From: Chiua virens | Taxonomy: Eukaryota > Basidiomycota > Agaricomycetes > Boletales > Boletaceae | Assembly: GCA_019787685.1 (NCBI GenBank) | Contig: JAHNUO010000002.1 | Coordinates: 248,001-312,000, forward strand | Direction of reading: 5' to 3' | DNA: 64,000 nt | In this document: one piece after another, positions 1-15,172 of the stretch | How positions within the stretch are numbered: position 1 is the first letter of the stretch | Layout of the letters: every line of letters begins with the position of its first letter | Notes under the pieces: model-generated | Told to the model about the DNA's origin: nothing | Databases searched by the model: none | The model's input: the letters and a program-made list of their open reading frames with translations, nothing else | Position numbers and translations under genes: made by a program

Positions 1-4657
<4,657 letters not shown>

Positions 4658-4840
4658 GGTTGTATGGAACCTCGAAAAGTCACGCAGCCAGTGCAGTGAG
4701 TGATCAAGTGGTAGATCAAAAGCCCCAAAGCGGTCATATCACGCTTGTGACAATATGTACTGTCACGATGTGTGACATGTGAGATCGCACTTGCGCGTCG
4801 CGTAGCCAAATCTGAGCTCACTCCCTTCCGCAACACCATA
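4658..4840. promoter_or_regulatory. Divergent intergenic region between RPC1 and the proteasome gene
   Basis: These 183 bp separate the start codons of two divergently transcribed housekeeping genes, so both core promoters must lie here or extend into the 5' ends of the genes. I see no clear TATA box or other recognisable element. The role is inferred only from position. Confidence 0.45.
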
Positions 4841-5890
4841 ATGTCAAGAACTTCTTACGACAGATATCTCACCGTTTTCTCTCCGGAAGGACGGCTGTAT
4901 CAAGTCGGTATGTTTTCTACTTACAGGATGTTAACTATACACTGAGAGCTGACGTGAACGTGAATAGAGTATGCGTTCAAGGCAATCTCTGGTTCTGGAC
5001 ACACGGCTATCTCGGTGAGGGGTGAGGATACCTCAGTCGTCATCACACAGAAGAAAGTTCCGGTATGTAGTTCGTTGCAGATCTGATATTCACGGTATTT
5101 ACGCAAAGCAGGATAAACTCATTGATGCATCCTCCGTTTCACATCTGTTCAGCATCACCCCAACTATTGGGTGTGTTATGACTGGCCTAATTGGTGGGGT
5201 CTCATAAGATCCATTCCTGACGCAACTCATATCCACTCCTAGCTGATGCACGATCGCAAGTGACCCGCGCTCAGCAGGAGGCTACAGATTGGAGATACAA
5301 GAATGGGTACGAGATCACCCCCGACGCACTGGCGCGACGGCTGGCAAACATCAATCAAGTTTACACTCAGAGAGCTGGAATGAGACCCCTGGGGATTTGT
5401 AAGTGGTTTGTTGGTTCCGCACGAAACTCTACTGAGTCGTGGTACCGTCCAGCGATGATTTTGATCGGTATCGACCCTGAGTACGGACCGCAGTGCTTTA
5501 AACTCGATCCTGCTGGCTATTTTGTAGGCTTCCATGCAACGGCAGCTGGCCAGAAACAGCAAGAGGCGATGAACCATTTGGAGAAGAAATGGAAAAAGTT
5601 GGACAATGGAGGAGGTGCTAATGATGCGGCGGCGGCAGGCAAGAAGCTCAGTCGTGCGGAGGTTATTGAGGTGCGTCGGTATCGATGCGTAGCATTTAAA
5701 GCTGATATTGTTGCAGATTGCAATCGAGGCCATGTCGACTGTGCACGCAACAGATTATAAGCCAGGAGAGATAGAGATCGGAATTGTGTCTACAGCAGAA
5801 GAGGAGAATCCCAAGACGAGGGGAAACTGGCGAGTGATGGACGAAGCTGAAGTGGAGCAACACCTGCTGGCTTACGCGGAAAAAGATTGA
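4841..5890 (+). CDS. SCL1: 20S proteasome subunit alpha-1 (PSMA6/Scl1 type)
   Basis: Structural alpha-ring subunit of the 20S core particle; alpha subunits gate the chamber and bind the 19S regulator. Six exons join cleanly. The N-terminus has the alpha signature [20 protein letters not shown], with an intron (from about 4908) inside the QVEYA codons. Later blocks are [49 protein letters not shown] and [15 protein letters not shown], and these match the PSMA6/Scl1 paralogue best. The last intron lies between LSRAEVIE and [11 protein letters not shown], and the protein ends with the acidic tail LLAYAEKD. Alpha subunits lack the catalytic Thr, as here. The gene is divergent from RPC1 and tail to tail with KGD4, 61 bp away. 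The reading frame is intact. Confidence 0.94.
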
Positions 5891-5951
5891 TGGTCGTACG
5901 GATGTAGAATAGCGTAGTACGACCACGACACATTGTGTTTCAAAGCTAACG

Positions 5952-6350
5952 TCAGAATAGTGAAGCGCCGCCGCTCTACAAGAGTTATCATCATTTCGGG
6001 ATGACGTAACCAAAAACCTATCTCGCATACCTGAATGGCCTCTATTTCAAATTCCTGCAACTGATGATGCTTTGGATGCCAGAGGCGGGCAGGCGCATCC
6101 CAAAAGTCTCGGAAGGCAACTTCTTCAGCAATCTTGGCGGAGTCGGGTGTTTGCGGAAGGAACATCCTGCGGTACTCGGGTGGTGCTGCCGGATGCGGAT
6201 GGGCTGGTGCAAGTGCTGTCGCTTCGTGTGAGTACGGAGGCGACGTGGTCAGAAAACATGCACACATTGGGGCCAAATGCGCCTTCCTATGAAGCTGATG
6301 AGCGGCTTGTGGGCTCTTGCGGTGAGCACGGGAAGAGTGGGATGAAACAT
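5952..6350 (-). CDS. KGD4: Kgd4/Ymr31-like small mitochondrial protein (MRPS36 family)
   Basis: A 99-residue protein from three exons: 6350-6266, 6221-6031 and 5975-5952 (300 nt including the stop). In yeast, Kgd4/Ymr31 anchors the E3 component to the 2-oxoglutarate dehydrogenase complex; the animal relative was first named MRPS36. Visible landmarks are an N-terminal HKPLISFIGRR, comparable to the family pattern of a basic residue, PLI, F and a basic residue, and a C-terminal APARLW...EFEIEAIQSGGASLF that resembles the family ending LPARF...ELESINSGGA. The last exon codes for only seven residues and is recognised from a clean GTATGC...TTGTAG intron. The N-terminus is rich in basic and hydroxylated residues, fitting mitochondrial import. 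A 289-codon open frame on the same strand (6741-5872) reads through both introns and is not the product. Confidence 0.8.
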
Positions 6351-6584
6351 GGCACGGAAATGACCGAATGCGGCCGCGTCGTGGGTTGGAGAAGCAGTAT
6401 TGACGTGTGTGTGTGATTGTTAGGATCGAAGGCCAATGCCAAATAGAAACGCGTTCCGATCCGAAGCGGAGGCGGTGCGGATGACAATCTTTATATTCAG
6501 TCACGCCCATATCAGTACAGTGCAGGGCGGCCTTACATGAAACGCGCAATTTTGTTCGTCTAAATTTTTTACTATTTTCCGGCC
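6351..6584. promoter_or_regulatory. Divergent intergenic region between KGD4 and Ric8
   Basis: A 234-bp space between two start codons on opposite strands, presumably holding both promoters. Pyrimidine tracts occur just before the Ric8 ATG (TAAATTTTTTACTATTTTCC). No defined motif was recognised. Confidence 0.4.
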
Positions 6585-8648
6585 ATGAGTTCAGTGCTTG
6601 ATCAATACAATGCCCTCTCCACTCCCGCGCCAAGGGACCAAGCCTCGGCAACATTTTCTGCAATCCTCGTCGGTATGATGCTGTTGTTTTAATTGGTGCG
6701 CGCGCTACGCTCATCAATTTCCAGCCATAATGGCAAACCAAGTCGATGCTGGGTCTAGAAAATCCCTAGCACAATTGATACTCGACGATCTTAGAGCCAC
6801 CCTCCTAGACAACACCATATCTCGTCTCTCCAAGGATGGTACGTCATTACTCGCTTAGTTTTTTTCTCTCTCCATTTATTTCAATTGCAGACACACCTCA
6901 AGCATTCAGCACCCTCAAGACCCTGGGTGGCATACCAGAAGTAGCAAGCACCCTTGGCACTCCATCAAATCTTCGTTGCCTCTTGAAATTATCCGCCAAA
7001 ATTGATAATTCCCGGCAGAATGATGCGTTACGATGCATCGCAAACACAGTACTTCTCAATGAATCCGCTCGTGTTACTTTCGTTGGGTCCGTGGTCGACG
7101 GTGGCAGTGCTTGCATCAACCTACTTCAGGTCAAACTTCCCGTTCTTTCACTGTTTTCCCTCTCATGTCGGCCCACAGAAATCCTCCACGGAGCACGTCT
7201 TTCTTGCGTCCCGAATTCTCTTCCTATGTACCGCTGCCGCATCTTCCGCTGGACCATTCATCCAATGGCTTGTTGAACACAAACGTCCTAATGCGCCTGG
7301 TTCTGGAACTGCAATCGATATAATCGGCGCGAAGTTGGACGATCTTGTTGAATTGATGAAGGAGGGAAATCTCGTCGCCAGGGAAGCGACTACGGACTTG
7401 CTTAAGCTAATCTTCAATCTTTGTGTTCATTATCCTAAAGTGAGCAACGCGTTGCATTGTTATATTTTGTACTGATTCGTCTCGAAGCTTGTTGACTGCG
7501 AAGTTCAGAGTCCGGAGGTTGCAAACTCAGACTCCGAAAAGGTGATGGGTGACTATTGGAGTGCTAGGCTGGACAGGGGAGTCTGTTCACTAAGCAATTG
7601 CGTTCTCTCTGACATTAATCACCTCAGTCTGTTGCCGCCACTTAATCGCGCTTTCCATGTCAGTCCTCACTCCAGCAATCCATTGGAAACACCGCTACCC
7701 CACATCATTCATTCTCTTATAACGATCCCCGTCCTACCGACAAATCGAAACGTCTGGTTTGGGAAGCAACCCTCAGTACACTCTCCTGATTCCGCCAGCT
7801 CATCATCAATCAGTTCGATGGGCGGGGGTTTCAAAGAAACTAAATCACGCTTACTTGATCGTGCATCCTCTGTTTTATCAGCGGGGCGACGCTCATTATC
7901 ACGCTCGTCAGGATCTCGCCCCCCTACACCAATGCTTCAGGACTCTGCGCTGCGCGCGTATGAGCTACTAGATGCGACCCTTGCATACTTCATGCCTGGG
8001 GACATCAACTCTGACGATCCTAGCATTCGTAGTCGGTTGCCAGATGGGGAAACCTTTGACGATTTAGTTTCCCCCCTTGTCATTCTCCTTACGCGCTTCT
8101 GTCTCGGAGATGAGGACTGCCAAGGTCAGGATAAAGAGCTGGTTTCTTCCTGCCAATCTGGATCGATCCAGCCCTTTGGAAACACGGCTCGATCTTCTGG
8201 GCAGATGCCTGCGCCTCTTGCAGAGTGTGTACCACAGTCGGTTGAATAGAGTTTGTGGAGAGATGTTCTTCGCAATGTGCGATTGTGACGGTGAGTCGAA
8301 CAAGTCTGCCACCTATATAGTCTGCTGAATGGTATGCTAGCTACAACTCTGTCGGGATACCTTGGGTACGGGAATGTCGCTGGGTTCCTCTTCCAGAAGG
8401 GAGTCGTCTCCGCCCCGCCTAGATCGAATACTTCGGGTGCACCGACGACCACTGCCAGCGGTTCACCTATCAATCCAATCACCGGAACCATCGAGAGAGA
8501 ACACGAGCCTATCAATATGACTGACGAAGAGAAGGAGCAGGAGGCCGAGAAGTTATTCATACTTTTTGAGCGGCTGGAGAAAACGGGAGCTTTGCCGCCA
8601 GGTCAAAACCCCATAAGAAAGGCGATACAGGAGGGGAAGCTTGGCTAA
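6585..8648 (+). CDS. RIC8: Ric8/synembryn-like Galpha chaperone and exchange factor
   Basis: Ric8 proteins fold Galpha subunits and act as exchange factors on them in the cytosol. The start at 6585 (MSSVLDQYNALSTP) is followed by an intron to about 6723. The armadillo-like body includes NDALRCIANTVLLN, FLASRILFLCTAA, TTDLLKLIFNLCVHYPK, LLPPLNRAFH and LETPLPHIIHSLITIPV. The C-terminal part has GYLGYGNVAGFLFQKG, NPITG and MTDEEKEQEAEKLFILFERL, all typical of the family. Two oddities: near 7590 the expected intron has no GT donor, although the frame stays open through it, and near 8110-8125 the frame changes by one base (GDE to AKVRIKSW) without a visible intron. These may be assembly errors; otherwise the gene may be damaged. 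Family assignment is firm, exon details less so. Confidence 0.85.
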
Positions 8649-8829
8649 CTTAGCTGTCGTGTCGTACATATCGTATTCTTTTGGTTATGTACGTATCTTT
8701 GCGAACAATCATAACATGCGTGAGGTGGCATTTATGTAAAAAATGGCATGTCTAGAGCGCAAATGTGCAACTACACAAGTACTAGGCAAATGCAGACGGT
8801 TTATGAAGCAATGGAAGGGAAAGCTGCGA
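8649..8829. other. Convergent 3' intergenic gap of Ric8 and the nucleolin-like gene
   Basis: This 181-bp stretch lies between two stop codons facing each other and should contain both polyadenylation regions. I see no gene in it. Confidence 0.5.
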
Positions 8830-10429
8830 TCAATCGAAGTTGATCTTCTGGCCCTCGAACTTTGTGAAACCGCCTGTCCAACCGCCTCGTCCCCTGCCAC
8901 GTCCGCCTCTATCTCCACCGCGACCGCCTCGACCACCCCGACTCGGACCACCCCAACTCCCACCTCCACGTCCGCGGTCACCACCAAACCCTCCACGTCC
9001 GCGATCTCCACCAAACCCTCCACGTCCGCGATCGCCACCAAACCCTCCGCGTCCGCGACCTCCGCGACCACCCTGATTTCAAATTCAATATACCGTCATC
9101 TGGACGACGCGGGTCAACGTACCTGTCCACCACCGCGACCACCAGCTCCATCACGGGGCTGCGTAAAGTCCAACCTAATTGACCGACCGTCGAACTCGAA
9201 ACCCTGAAGTGCACTGTGAGCCGTTTTTGCAGCTTCAGTTTCGCTAAACTCCACGTAGGCAAATCCCTTGGGTTTGCCTGTTTCGCGATCCGAGGGGATG
9301 CGAACACTTTTGACATCCCCATGTTCGCCGAAGGTTTCCCATAGCGTATCCTCGTCGACCCCGAAGCTAAGATTGCCAACAAACAGAACAGCCGACGGTG
9401 GACTGGGTGCGTCACCAAACGCCTGTGCACGTTTTTCAGCAGCGGAGCCCTTATCTCGAGGATTACTCTTGTCAATATTGACGGCACGTCCATCAATTTC
9501 TTTCCCGTTCAACGCGAGAGCTTTTTCAACTGCATCTGCGGTCTTGAAATTGACATAACCGAAACCACGCGAACGACCAGTATTACGATCCATTTGAACG
9601 TGAGCGGATTCGACTTCACCACATTCAGCGAATTCTTGCGCTAGCCAGTCGTTGTCAACGTTCCATGATAGCCTACCAACAAAAATGCCCCGTGTTTCTT
9701 CTTCTGACGTCGCGGCGCTGGTTTTGCCATTTTCTAGCTTAGTTTTTTTAGGTGGGGCGGTTGTCTCGCTGTCAGCCTTGCGTTTTTTATTTACTAGTAA
9801 CTCATTAACGATAGTCAAACACGAGTCAAATGATGCACACCTTCAGCGGAGACGGTTTGAACAGGTCCAGATGGTTTTTCATCTTCCTCGTCCTCACTCT
9901 CGCTGGAGTCCTCGGAACTCGATGCATCAGATGAGTCATGCTTAGAGTCCGATGTGTTTTTCTCTGGTGAGATGTTAGATGGCCAGTGTCGCTTCACGAA
10001 GAGTGACACACCTTCGACAGACGCCTTCGAAGGCACAGATTCAATCTTTTTGTTGTCGTCGTCACTATCACCATCACTTGATTCCTCGCTCGAGGACTTC
10101 TCCGCGCTTGACGATTCAGATGAATCATTTTCGGAGTTGGATATTTTTTTCGCTGGTGGACATGTTAAACATCGGGAGTCGCATCGCTTTGGGGGGAACC
10201 TACCCTCGACAGACACCTTTGCAGGCACCGATTTTATTTTCTTGTCGTCGTCATCACTATCGCTTGTCTCCTCACTTGAGGACTCCTCCGAACTTAATTT
10301 TGAAGGTTTGGAGGCTTTGGACATTGCTAGAGCTGCAGCTTTCGCGAGTATCTTTTTTGACGAGGTGACGGAAGTCGGATTGGGATTCTTCAACCCGGTC
10401 TTCTTAATATTTTTTTCTGTCTTGGCCAT
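8830..10429 (-). CDS. Nucleolin/Gar2/Nsr1-like nucleolar RNA-binding protein
   Basis: Nucleolin-type protein expected to act in pre-rRNA processing in the nucleolus. Domain order: a lysine-rich start (MAKTEKNIKKTG), alternating acidic Ser/Asp/Glu stretches and basic segments, a nuclear-localisation-like KKRKADSETTAPPKKTK block, then two RRM domains. The RRMs contain GIFVGRLSWNVDNDWL with SRGFGYVNF, and AVLFVGNLSFGVDEDTL with PKGFAYVEF. After an intron near 9070-9120 comes an RGG tail with repeated FGGDRGRGG units, ending EGQKINFD at stop 8830. The acidic half is built from three similar exons, each ending in a variant of VSVEG just before a GT donor (near 10210, 10010 and 9840). Neighbouring genes have no obvious functional link. 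It could equally be called Gar2 or Nsr1. Confidence 0.9.
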
Positions 10430-10598
10430 GGCAGACCGATGTCGTGGTGGAGGTAAAGTACTAGTACTTGCAGTATAAAATTTTGGCCGAATGCAAACTA
10501 CTCAGGGTTCTCACGCTCTCGGTGTGGTCAGCCGACCCTGAATTCGCACCACCAGTCGGTGTACTTCCACTGCTGACCGACTTTCGGGAAACTACTCA
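10430..10598. promoter_or_regulatory. Divergent intergenic region, nucleolin-like gene and Rab escort gene
   Basis: A 169-bp space between divergent start codons. It holds a small AT-rich stretch (AGTATAAAATTTTGG, about 10472) that resembles a TATA box; its orientation is compatible with transcription of the plus-strand gene. Function is inferred from position only. Confidence 0.4.
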
Positions 10599-12301
10599 AT
10601 GGACAACGTTTTTGATGTAATTGTTCTCGGTACCGGATTGTCAGAATCGATCGCTGCTGCGTACGCTACTTTTTGTTTCATGTGAAACCGTGTGCTGAAC
10701 GATGTCAGTGCCCTCGCCAAGGCTGGACTCCGGGTGGCCCACATCGATCCTAATCCCTACTACGGCTCCAACGAGGCTACGTTAACCTTGGACGAACTGG
10801 TCCAGTGGGCAGAGTCACATTCGACGAATGCTGGGGACTCGGAGGACCCAGATCCCGTCCATTCGTGTCGATTATCTGTCTCCGGATCGCCCGCCTCACC
10901 CCAAACAATACTCGATTTCGCTCTCGCCCGCTGTCATCCCATCCGTCGGGTCCTTCATATCGTCTGTCATCTCTTCAGGCGTTTCTCGTTACGGTTCATA
11001 CAAGCTCTTAGGCCCTGTTGCGATCTACGACGATGGCAAGCTCCAGAGTGTTCCGCAGAGCAAGGAGAGCATATTTCAGGCCCGGACCATTCCCTTGATT
11101 GAGAAGCGTCGTCTCATGCGTTTCCTCGTATTTGCCTCTGGGGATTTCGAGACAAGTCCGGAATTCCGGGGTAAAGAGGATACACCATTCGACTGTTTCC
11201 TTCGCGAATCCTTCGGCTTGAGCGAAGAGATTTCTCGCGTGATTATGTTCTCTCTCGCCTACTTGCGATTTTTCTCAAGGTGATATGATTGCATTTGTCT
11301 TCCATCTCTATACTCACATAAAATCCCAGAATCAACGTCGAGAGCATTGCCTCGCGTCCGCAGTTGTCTGAGATCGGCTGGGAGATACGGCTCGTCCCCA
11401 TTCCTTGTTGGCTATTATGGGGGATCGGGTGAGATAGCTCAGGGATTTTGCCGCGTCACCGCTGTACACGGTGGGGTCTATATCCTCAGTCGGAAGATCT
11501 CAAACATTGTCGTCCACGATGTGCAGAATCCCGAACGCTTCTCCGTCGAACTTGAAGACATTTCTGACCCCCTTCGGTCCTCATGTATATTGTCCTCCGT
11601 GACTTGCGTCCCTCCTTCCTTCCGAGATCGAGTCAAGCTAATCTCGCGTTCCAATGTGCCCGACGCTGGACGATATCGACTTCATGCTGTGGCCCGCTGC
11701 ATCGCCATTGTGAACGGCACACTCACTCCTCCTCGTTTGAATGAGGGTGATGATGCCTTCCTTAGTGAAGGGGAATCAGATTCATTTCTTGTAATATTCC
11801 CTCCTGGATCTCTTGATGGTGGTTCTACCACGTCATCTGATGACTTTATTGACTGCGGGTGCTGGTACAATGTCTGCACCTTCAGAGACAAGTATGGCTT
11901 TTATCTCTCTTGTGGAACCACTGACTCATGAATATAAACCAGATATTCTCTATCTTTCAATGCCTTTACATGAATCTGGTAGGTCCTCAAGGGACCTTCT
12001 TCATCCTTATTTGGCTAGGATCCTTGAGTTGAATCCTACTTGCCAACCCAGTTTCCAGTTGTTTTATGTGCAACATTTCAACTCCACATCTGTTCAGCTG
12101 CTTGAAGACATTATACCTAGTTTTTTGGTTTTTCCACATTTGCAACCAGATATTTACCAAACTGTTGATCAGGCAGCACATGATGCTGAAAATGCCTTTT
12201 GGTCAACCACTCAGACATTGGGCTTATCAAATGTGTTACAAAAGGGAACTGGATTTTGGGAGGGTCATTGTGTAAACAATGAGGAAAGGGTTCTAGAGTA
12301 A
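10599..12301 (+). pseudogene. MRS6: Rab escort protein (Mrs6/REP), with apparent frameshifts
   Basis: REP presents newly made Rab GTPases to geranylgeranyl transferase II in the cytosol. The start at 10599 gives the FAD-fold-like VFDVIVLGTGLSES, then after an intron HIDPNPYYGS. Further landmarks are YSISLSPAVIPS, LIEKRRLMRFLVFA, GRYGSSPFLVGYYGG, GEIAQGFCRVTAVHGGVYIL and LVIFPPGSLDGG, followed by GAGTMSAPSE, LYLSMPL and LLHPYLARILELNP. GAGTMS and LYLSMPL join over an intron ending at 11940. The frame changes by one base at about 10800-10860, 11262-11268 and 11830-11850, with no plausible intron at any of the three. The last 440 bp have no CpG, unlike the rest. REP is normally essential, so assembly error or a second copy elsewhere is possible. 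The end at 12301 is tentative. Confidence 0.75.
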
Positions 12302-12436
12302 AATAAATAACATTTATTTGGTAAAAGTTCAAATGATGAAAATATGTTTTTTGTTGGACATAATATATACAAGGATAGCCTTTGGATGGTGGCATCACTG
12401 TCATTGCACATGTTTACATAAATAGATATGTGCAGA
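12302..12436. other. AT-rich gap between REP end and helicase remnant
   Basis: About 135 AT-rich bases without CpG. It probably contains the 3' flank of the Rab escort gene and the terminal part of the Helitron remnant. No coding or hairpin feature could be supported. Confidence 0.4.
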
Positions 12437-12494
12437 TTATAGAAGGAGGCAATGATACACTATGTTAGTTGTAGATTTAGTTTCATTTGAGGGT
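12437..12494 (-). pseudogene. Helitron-type PIF1 helicase, last codons (split by Gypsy-1)
   Basis: Read on the minus strand and joined to 27786-27956 across the Gypsy-1 insertion, this piece gives LFAPSNETKSTTNIVYHCLL and then one more Leu and TAA at 12437. The NIVY...LLL ending is typical of the C-terminus of Helitron RepHel/PIF1-like helicases in fungi. It shows that Gypsy-1 landed in the last codons of a helicase gene. The rest of the Helitron is missing. No 3' hairpin and CTRR end could be fixed with certainty in 12302-12436. Confidence 0.7.
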
Positions 12495-12559
12495 GCAAAT
12501 GTTACAATTTCTTTCTTTTCTTTGACTTGTACTACTTCTCTTCATTTGATACCTAGGTA

Positions 12560-14164
12560 CAGTGACTCCCAAAACCGTTACAATGTTTAACCCTAATGCA
12601 GTGCATGAAGCACACTGCAAACACCCGTGGGAATATCACTTAGCATTGGTGAGACAAATGATAGTACACACTCCTGGCTGCCTATTGGTACCTGGATCAT
12701 GTGATTTGACCAAGTGGCTGTGGAGATAGGGCCAATTTAAAACAGAAACCACATTGTAACAGTTTTGTCACTTTTGTTAATAGATAGGGTATTTGGTATA
12801 TATCAATACTTGGTCCTTTGGCTTTAAGCACTGCCTCAATCCTCCTAGGCATGCTTTCAATCAATTTCTGACACACCTCAGCTGGTATCTTGTCCCATTC
12901 CTCCTAAGTCCTTTTCCATAACTCCTCTATCCCCTTAGGAGGGTTTTCATACTCTGCAAGCTTCCTTTTGAGGTAAAGCCAGATATGTTCTCTGGGGTTA
13001 AGATCTGGAGACTGTGCAGGCCACACCATAGTCCTGAAATCCTGTCCTTCTAGCCACTCCTTGACCCTTCTGCAAGTATGCTTTGGGTCATTGTCCTGTT
13101 GAAAGATGGTATCAGGAGGATTAAGACCATAAAACTCCAGGGAAGCCTGGAGCTCATCCTTCAAAATTTGAAGGTAAAGGTCACCATCCATCCTACCATC
13201 AATCTTAGTGGCATATCCAATGCCATCCCAAGTCATACAGCCCTATAACATTAGAGAACCCACTCCAAACTTGAGAGTTCCTTCAACCAACCTATTACTA
13301 AGGCCCTCTCCTGCCTTTTTCCATGCCCATTTGCAACCATCTGACCCAAGGCGACTGATCTTAGTCTCATCAGACCATACCACCTGTCTCCAGTCCTCCA
13401 GAGTCCAATATTTATAAGCATGGGCAAAGTCCAACCGAGCCTTGCGATGCTTGGCAGAGAGTAGAGGTTGTTTGAACTTGACTACAGCCTTCATACCAAC
13501 TTTTTTCAAGTGACAACGAACCATGTTAGGATGAAGAGGCTGATTGGTGATAGTGGAGAGGGCTTTAGTGACTTGGACTGCATTCTCTGCCTTGTTGCTA
13601 GAGATAAGACCAATAGCATGGTGAACATTGGCATCAGAAAGCATTGATGGGTGACCTCCAATGGACTTCTGAAGGTCAGAACGCTCCTTGGAACGTAGCC
13701 TCCAGATAGCAGCAGTGCTGACACCTGTGCTAGAGGCAATGGAGTGAATGGAATGGCCAGAATCAAGTTGAGAGAGGATGGTATTTTTTTGAGTGACAGA
13801 GAGAGATCACATGATGGTAGTAGTTGAAAGACAAGAAGCATGGGAACATATTTAGACTCAGACACTATGTTTATATGTGTATCTTTGTTTGTAGAACCAA
13901 ATATGACCAACAATCCTTTTGTTTTATTAAGATCCTATTAAATATTATAAAAGTGACAAAACTGTTACAATGTAGTTCCTGTTTTAAATTGGCCATATCT
14001 CCACAGCCACTTGGTCAAATCACATGATCCAGGTACCAATAGGCAGCCAGGAGTGTGTACTATCATTTGTCTTACCAATGCTAAGTGATATTCCCACGGG
14101 TGTTTGCAGTGTGCTTCATGCACTGCATTAGGGTTAAACATTGTAACGGTTTTGGGAGTCACTG
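12560..14164 (-). mobile_element. Tc1-A: Tc1-type DNA transposon in the Gypsy-1 LTR
   Basis: Flanked by the TA target duplication (12558-12559 and 14165-14166). Long terminal inverted repeats of about 215 bp start CAGTGACTCCCAAAACCG and end with its complement. The uninterrupted LTR copy at 27051 has a single TA at this place (CCTAGGTATCC). It encodes one transposase on the minus strand. Confidence 0.93.
12800..13812 (-). pseudogene. Tc1-type transposase of Tc1-A, broken
   Basis: Cut-and-paste transposase of the Tc1/mariner superfamily. From the ATG at 13812 it has an N-terminal helix-turn-helix (ILSQLDSGHSIHSIASSTG) and then the catalytic blocks VVWSDETKI, QQDNDPKHT and SPDLNPREHIWLYLK, consistent with a DDE core of Tc1 spacing. 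Codon 2 is TGA where Tc1-B has a Lys codon. A TAG interrupts near 13244 (TGG expected before GCMTW), and another TAG lies near 12904. About 340 residues in the intact family. Related to Tc1-B at 59402. The 3' end is approximate. Confidence 0.85.
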
Positions 14165-14742
14165 TATCCTTGTACGTTCATCTGTACTTCGTCTCCTTTT
14201 CACCTTTATGTAACCTGCACCGGCATCTCCCGTTGCTTACCCTTTTCCTTTCACATCATCATCCAATGGCATCACCTTTAGTCATTTCATCTTCATCATC
14301 ATCCATTGCCTTCGCATCGTACGATTTTCCCTTTTGGCCTTTTACTCTTCCGCTCTTCCTGGCCACCCCTTTTGGTATTGTGCACTTCCCTTTTGGCCCT
14401 TTCGCTCTTCTGCTCTTCTGGCCTCCCCTTTTAGTTACTTGGTCTGTGCACGATTCTCGTAGTATAAATACCCTACAGCGATACTCCTGTACTCTAGTCT
14501 TGATCTCCACAATCTAGCTGAGTATCCCTGCTCCATTTGGGAATTCCCCTTGTGACTCTTTGATTCTTGACCCTTGATACCTATAGCCAATGCCTAGGTT
14601 TTACCTCAATTACAAGATGAAGACCCTTGGTCCTTCGGGTATAGATTCCCAACAGGATGCTCTCAGCAACACCTGAGTTCTACCTCATCTCCACTGTTGG
14701 CATCACACTAACAGCAGTCCTCCTTGAACTCTTACAGCATGC

Positions 14743-15172
14743 TGTCAGAATCTAAGTAAGGGCAGGATATGCTCACTCAGCCACTGCCCAAGGTGGTAGC
14801 AAATGACTGTGTATTTACCTAAGTAAGGGCAAGATATGCCCACTACATAAATGAGTAAGGTAATGACAATGCAATGATTAGAGACTCACCTCAGCCACTG
14901 CCCAAGGTGGTAGTAAATGGCTGAGAAGTGAAAAAGATGAAGGTTTGAATAAATACCTATGGGTGGAGCTATGCTCAAATAAGATAGAGAACTCTAAACC
15001 TAAAATAAGCGAGTCCGAAAGGAGAAGAACTAAAGGAATAGAAAGTCCAGGTGCGCATGTCAACTCTGAGTATCTCTGGAGTATTCCGGAGATGGACTTG
15101 TGCGAGTGAGGACACTTACTCCTCGAGTTGCCTAGGAGCGACCGGAGTAAACTGGAGTTCTTGGTTTTGACA
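14743..15172 (-). repeat. Copia LTR, downstream copy (3' LTR)
   Basis: 430 bp, 66 bp longer than its partner. The extra part repeats a segment around CAGCCACTGCCCAAGGTGGT near the left end (about 14773-14838). The end of the Copia pol frame overlaps this LTR. Confidence 0.85.

Noticed and set aside
5872..6741. A 289-codon minus-strand open frame
   Set aside because: It reads through two clear introns of the Kgd4-like gene and overlaps the first exon of Ric8 on the other strand. Only the spliced 99-residue product shows family motifs.
8840..9076. A plus-strand Pro/Arg-rich frame and an Ala/Thr/Ser-rich frame
   Set aside because: These are the complements of the RGG-repeat tail of the nucleolin-like gene. 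Low-complexity coding on one strand opens frames on the other.
9954..10478. A plus-strand frame rich in Ser and Leu
   Set aside because: Antisense of the acidic Ser/Asp/Glu exons; no independent evidence of coding.
12302..12436. Helitron 3' end (hairpin plus CTRR)
   Set aside because: A CTAG occurs on the minus strand near 12295, but no convincing hairpin precedes it and the following base is not T.
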